DNA from: Bifidobacterium choerinum
GTDB taxonomy: Bacteria > Actinomycetota > Actinomycetes > Actinomycetales > Bifidobacteriaceae
DNA: 64,000 nucleotides
Direction: 5' to 3'
NCBI RefSeq assembly: GCF_000741135.1
Contig: NZ_JGYU01000002.1
Span: 334,985 to 398,984 of the forward strand
Within the stretch, counting starts at the first letter, position 1. Each line of letters begins with the position of its first letter. A model generated the notes under the pieces. The model saw only the letters and a program-made list of their open reading frames with translations, was not told where the DNA came from and did not search any database. Shown in pieces: positions 62,116 to 64,000 of the stretch. The translations under genes were made by a program, and so were the position numbers.

Positions 62116-64000
62116 TCACTGGCCCATCTGCTCGGACAGGTCGAGCCATTCGGCCTCGAGGCCGTCCGATTCGGCCGTCAATACCTGCAGCTGCCGGTTG
62201 AGTTCGTTGAGGCCGGCGTAGTCGCTCGGATCGTGCGCTGCCATCCGCTCCTCGAGTTCGTCCTTCTGCGTCGCGAGCTTCTCGAGCTTGCGTTCGATCG
62301 CCGAGACGCGCCGCGATGCGTCCGCATATGCCTTGCCGCTGAGCTTCGGCACGGCCGCCTCGGCAGGCGAGCCGTCAGCCAGACCGGCCGCCGCTTCCTC
62401 GGCCTTGACGGTGTCCGCGTCGACGGCCGAATCGGCCGCGCCTCCGGCCTTGTTCATGCCGAGCGGATCCTCGCCGCGGCGCAGCGCGTCGACGATGTCC
62501 AGATAATCCTGCACGCCGCCGGGCAGATGCCGGATCTTGCCGCCGATCAATGCGAACTGCTCGTCGGTGACGCGTTCGAGCAGATAGCGGTCGTGGCTGA
62601 CGACGACCAGCGTGCCCGGCCAGGTGTCGAGCAGGTCCTCCATGACGGCGAGCATGTCGGTGTCCAGATCGTTGCCCGGCTCATCCATGATGAGCACGTT
62701 CGGCTCGTCGAGCAGGATCAGCAGCAACTGCATGCGGCGCTTCTGGCCGCCGGACAGGTCGCGGATCGGCGTCATCAGCTGCGCCGCCTCGAATCCGAGC
62801 CGCTCCATCAGCTGCCCCGGCGTGACCTCCTTGCCGTCGACGATGTAGCTCGGCTTGTAGCGGCTGAGCACTTCCTTGACCTTGTATTTGCCGAGCTTCT
62901 CGAGCTCGTCGAGCCGTTGCGAGAGCACCGCGAACTTCACCGTCTTGCCGATGTTCACATGCCCGGCCGTCGGCGTCAGCGTGCCGTCGAGGATCTTGAG
63001 CAGCGTCGATTTGCCGGCGCCGTTCGCGCCGACGATGCCGAAACGGTCACCCGGCCCGATCAGCCATGTCACGTCGTCGAGGATTTCGCGGCCGCGCACC
63101 GTCAGTTCGACGGCCGCCGACGTCTCGTCCGACGCCGTCTCGCCATCCTCCTCGCCGCGCGTGCCGCGCAGCGCGTTGATCTCGCCGGCCGGCTCGCGGT
63201 GCGTGAGCCCATGCGCGGCGGCGACCTCTTCTGCGCGCGAGCCGAACGCCGATTTCAGCCGCGGATCGTCGGCGTCGTCGACGGCGATCGTCACTTCACC
63301 GAAGGCCTGCGGCTCGGACACCATCGGCTCGACGATGTCGACCGTAGACGCCGACTTCGCGTTCGCCGCGAGCGCGGCCGCGTCCGGGTCGATGTCCGCA
63401 TACGAGCCCTGTTCGCGGTCGAAGATCTGCGTGACGTCGACGAGGTCGACGACCTGTTTGCCGAGCCGCGACGTCGCCATCTGCTTGAGCTCGAGCGTGT
63501 TACGCATCGGCGGCACGTCGGCGATGAGTTCGCGCGCGGCCTTCACATGGAACTTCTGCTTCGTCGAGCGTGCGCGTGCGCCGCGCAACAGCCATGCGAG
63601 CTCCTTGCGCGCGAGGTTGCGTCGCTTCGTCTCGCGCACGTCGGCCTGGCGGTCGCGTTCGACGCGCTGCAGCATGTAGGCGCTGTAGCCGCCTTCGAAG
63701 GGTTCGATCTCGCCGTCGTGCACCTCCCACATCGATTCGCAGACCTCGTCGAGGAACCAGCGGTCGTGCGTGACGAGCAGCAGCGCGCCGGTGCCTTTCG
63801 GCCAGCGGTTCTTGAGATGTTCGGCGAGCCAGTGGATCGTCACGACGTCGAGGTGGTTCGTCGGCTCGTCGAGCGCGAGGATGTCCCAGTCCTTGAGCAG
63901 CAGCCGTGCGAGGTCGGCGCGGCGGCGCTGGCCGCCGGAGAGCGTGCCGATCTTCGAGTCGAGGTTGAGGCCGCCGAGCAGCGCCTCGACGATTTCGCGC
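62116..64000 (-). CDS. ABC-F family ATPase (Uup/EttA-like), 5' end outside window
   Basis: The last 627 codons of a soluble ABC-F protein with two ATPase domains. The first signature LSGGQRRRADLARLL and Walker B LALDEPTNHLDVV lie near the right edge; a long linker with charged residues follows; the second domain has Walker A GANGAGKSTLLKIL, signature LSGGQKRRMQLL and Walker B LIMDEPGNDLD (Gly replaces the usual Thr). The C-terminus is a coiled coil (AIERKLEKLATQKDELEERM) as in Uup. ABC-F proteins act on ribosomes. The start is beyond 64000. Confidence 0.88.
   Translation of the reverse strand, partial: REIVEALLGGLNLDSKIGTLSGGQRRRADLARLLLKDWDILALDEPTNHLDVVTIHWLAEHLKNRWPKGTGALLLVTHDRWFLDEVCESMWEVHDGEIEPFEGGYSAYMLQRVERDRQADVRETKRRNLARKELAWLLRGARARSTKQKFHVKAARELIADVPPMRNTLELKQMATSRLGKQVVDLVDVTQIFDREQGSYADIDPDAAALAANAKSASTVDIVEPMVSEPQAFGEVTIAVDDADDPRLKSAFGSRAEEVAAAHGLTHREPAGEINALRGTRGEEDGETASDETSAAVELTVRGREILDDVTWLIGPGDRFGIVGANGAGKSTLLKILDGTLTPTAGHVNIGKTVKFAVLSQRLDELEKLGKYKVKEVLSRYKPSYIVDGKEVTPGQLMERLGFEAAQLMTPIRDLSGGQKRRMQLLLILLDEPNVLIMDEPGNDLDTDMLAVMEDLLDTWPGTLVVVSHDRYLLERVTDEQFALIGGKIRHLPGGVQDYLDIVDALRRGEDPLGMNKAGGAADSAVDADTVKAEEAAAGLADGSPAEAAVPKLSGKAYADASRRVSAIERKLEKLATQKDELEERMAAHDPSDYAGLNELNRQLQVLTAESDGLEAEWLDLSEQMGQ

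Overview
The window is high-GC, gene-dense actinobacterial DNA and most resembles a Bifidobacterium or close relative. Supporting signs are the leuCD locus with a divergent IclR/NdgR-type regulator, recG near rpmB and rsmD, the rpsP-khpA-rimM-trmD order with ffh nearby, a gltX gene followed by tRNA-Glu and tRNA-Gln, and a C69 dipeptidase beside formate-THF ligase. The genus rests on protein resemblance and gene order only. No rRNA, CRISPR array, prophage or intact insertion sequence was found.

Layout. 1-4.4 kb: tail of a probable DNA polymerase III delta' gene, a PEBP-family protein, a dipeptidase and fhs. 4.4-7 kb is an accessory stretch: the tail of a lost sortase-anchored protein, a HicAB toxin-antitoxin pair under a 43-bp perfect palindrome, a MIF-like tautomerase, a GtrA-like membrane protein, and about 500 bp of hairpin repeats. 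7-14 kb: a protein of unknown function, a histidine phosphatase, an MFS transporter, gltX, tRNA-Glu(CTC), tRNA-Gln(CTG) and a metallophosphoesterase. 14-24.5 kb: ndgR-like regulator/leuC-leuD, a stand-alone RAM-domain protein, an NADH-oxidase-like flavoprotein, murA, plsC, gpsA and ddl (leucine, cell-wall and phospholipid synthesis). 24.8-33 kb: envelope proteins (DUF4854-like, DUF4190-like, CPBP protease, MscS channel), a TetR regulator, a DUF2974 hydrolase, an aminotransferase and a CmpB-like membrane protein.

33-38.5 kb holds a tandem pair of large (830 and 881 aa) paralogous cytoplasmic proteins of unknown function; the first is preceded by a 57-codon reading frame that overlaps it by GTGA. 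38.5-43.3 kb: a PfkB-family protein lacking the usual catalytic Asp, rpmB and recG. 43.6-49 kb: a 1787-residue LPXTG-anchored, vWA-containing, pilin-repeat adhesin sits between recG and rsmD. 49-58.8 kb: rsmD, then trmD, rimM, khpA and rpsP on the minus strand, with lacZ and an endonuclease/exonuclease/phosphatase gene lying between rpsP and ffh. 59-64 kb: a CDF-like transporter, cysS and a partial ABC-F ATPase.

A recurring feature is a TANNNT-like -10 hexamer 6-10 nt upstream of the start codon with no ribosome binding site, indicating many leaderless mRNAs (gltX, plsC, recG, rsmD, ffh, cysS, the ndgR-like gene, hicA and others). Convergent genes are often separated by long, almost perfect GC-rich hairpins. 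Genes with a clear Shine-Dalgarno sequence (for example leuC, fhs, gpsA, lacZ, rpmB) coexist with the leaderless ones.
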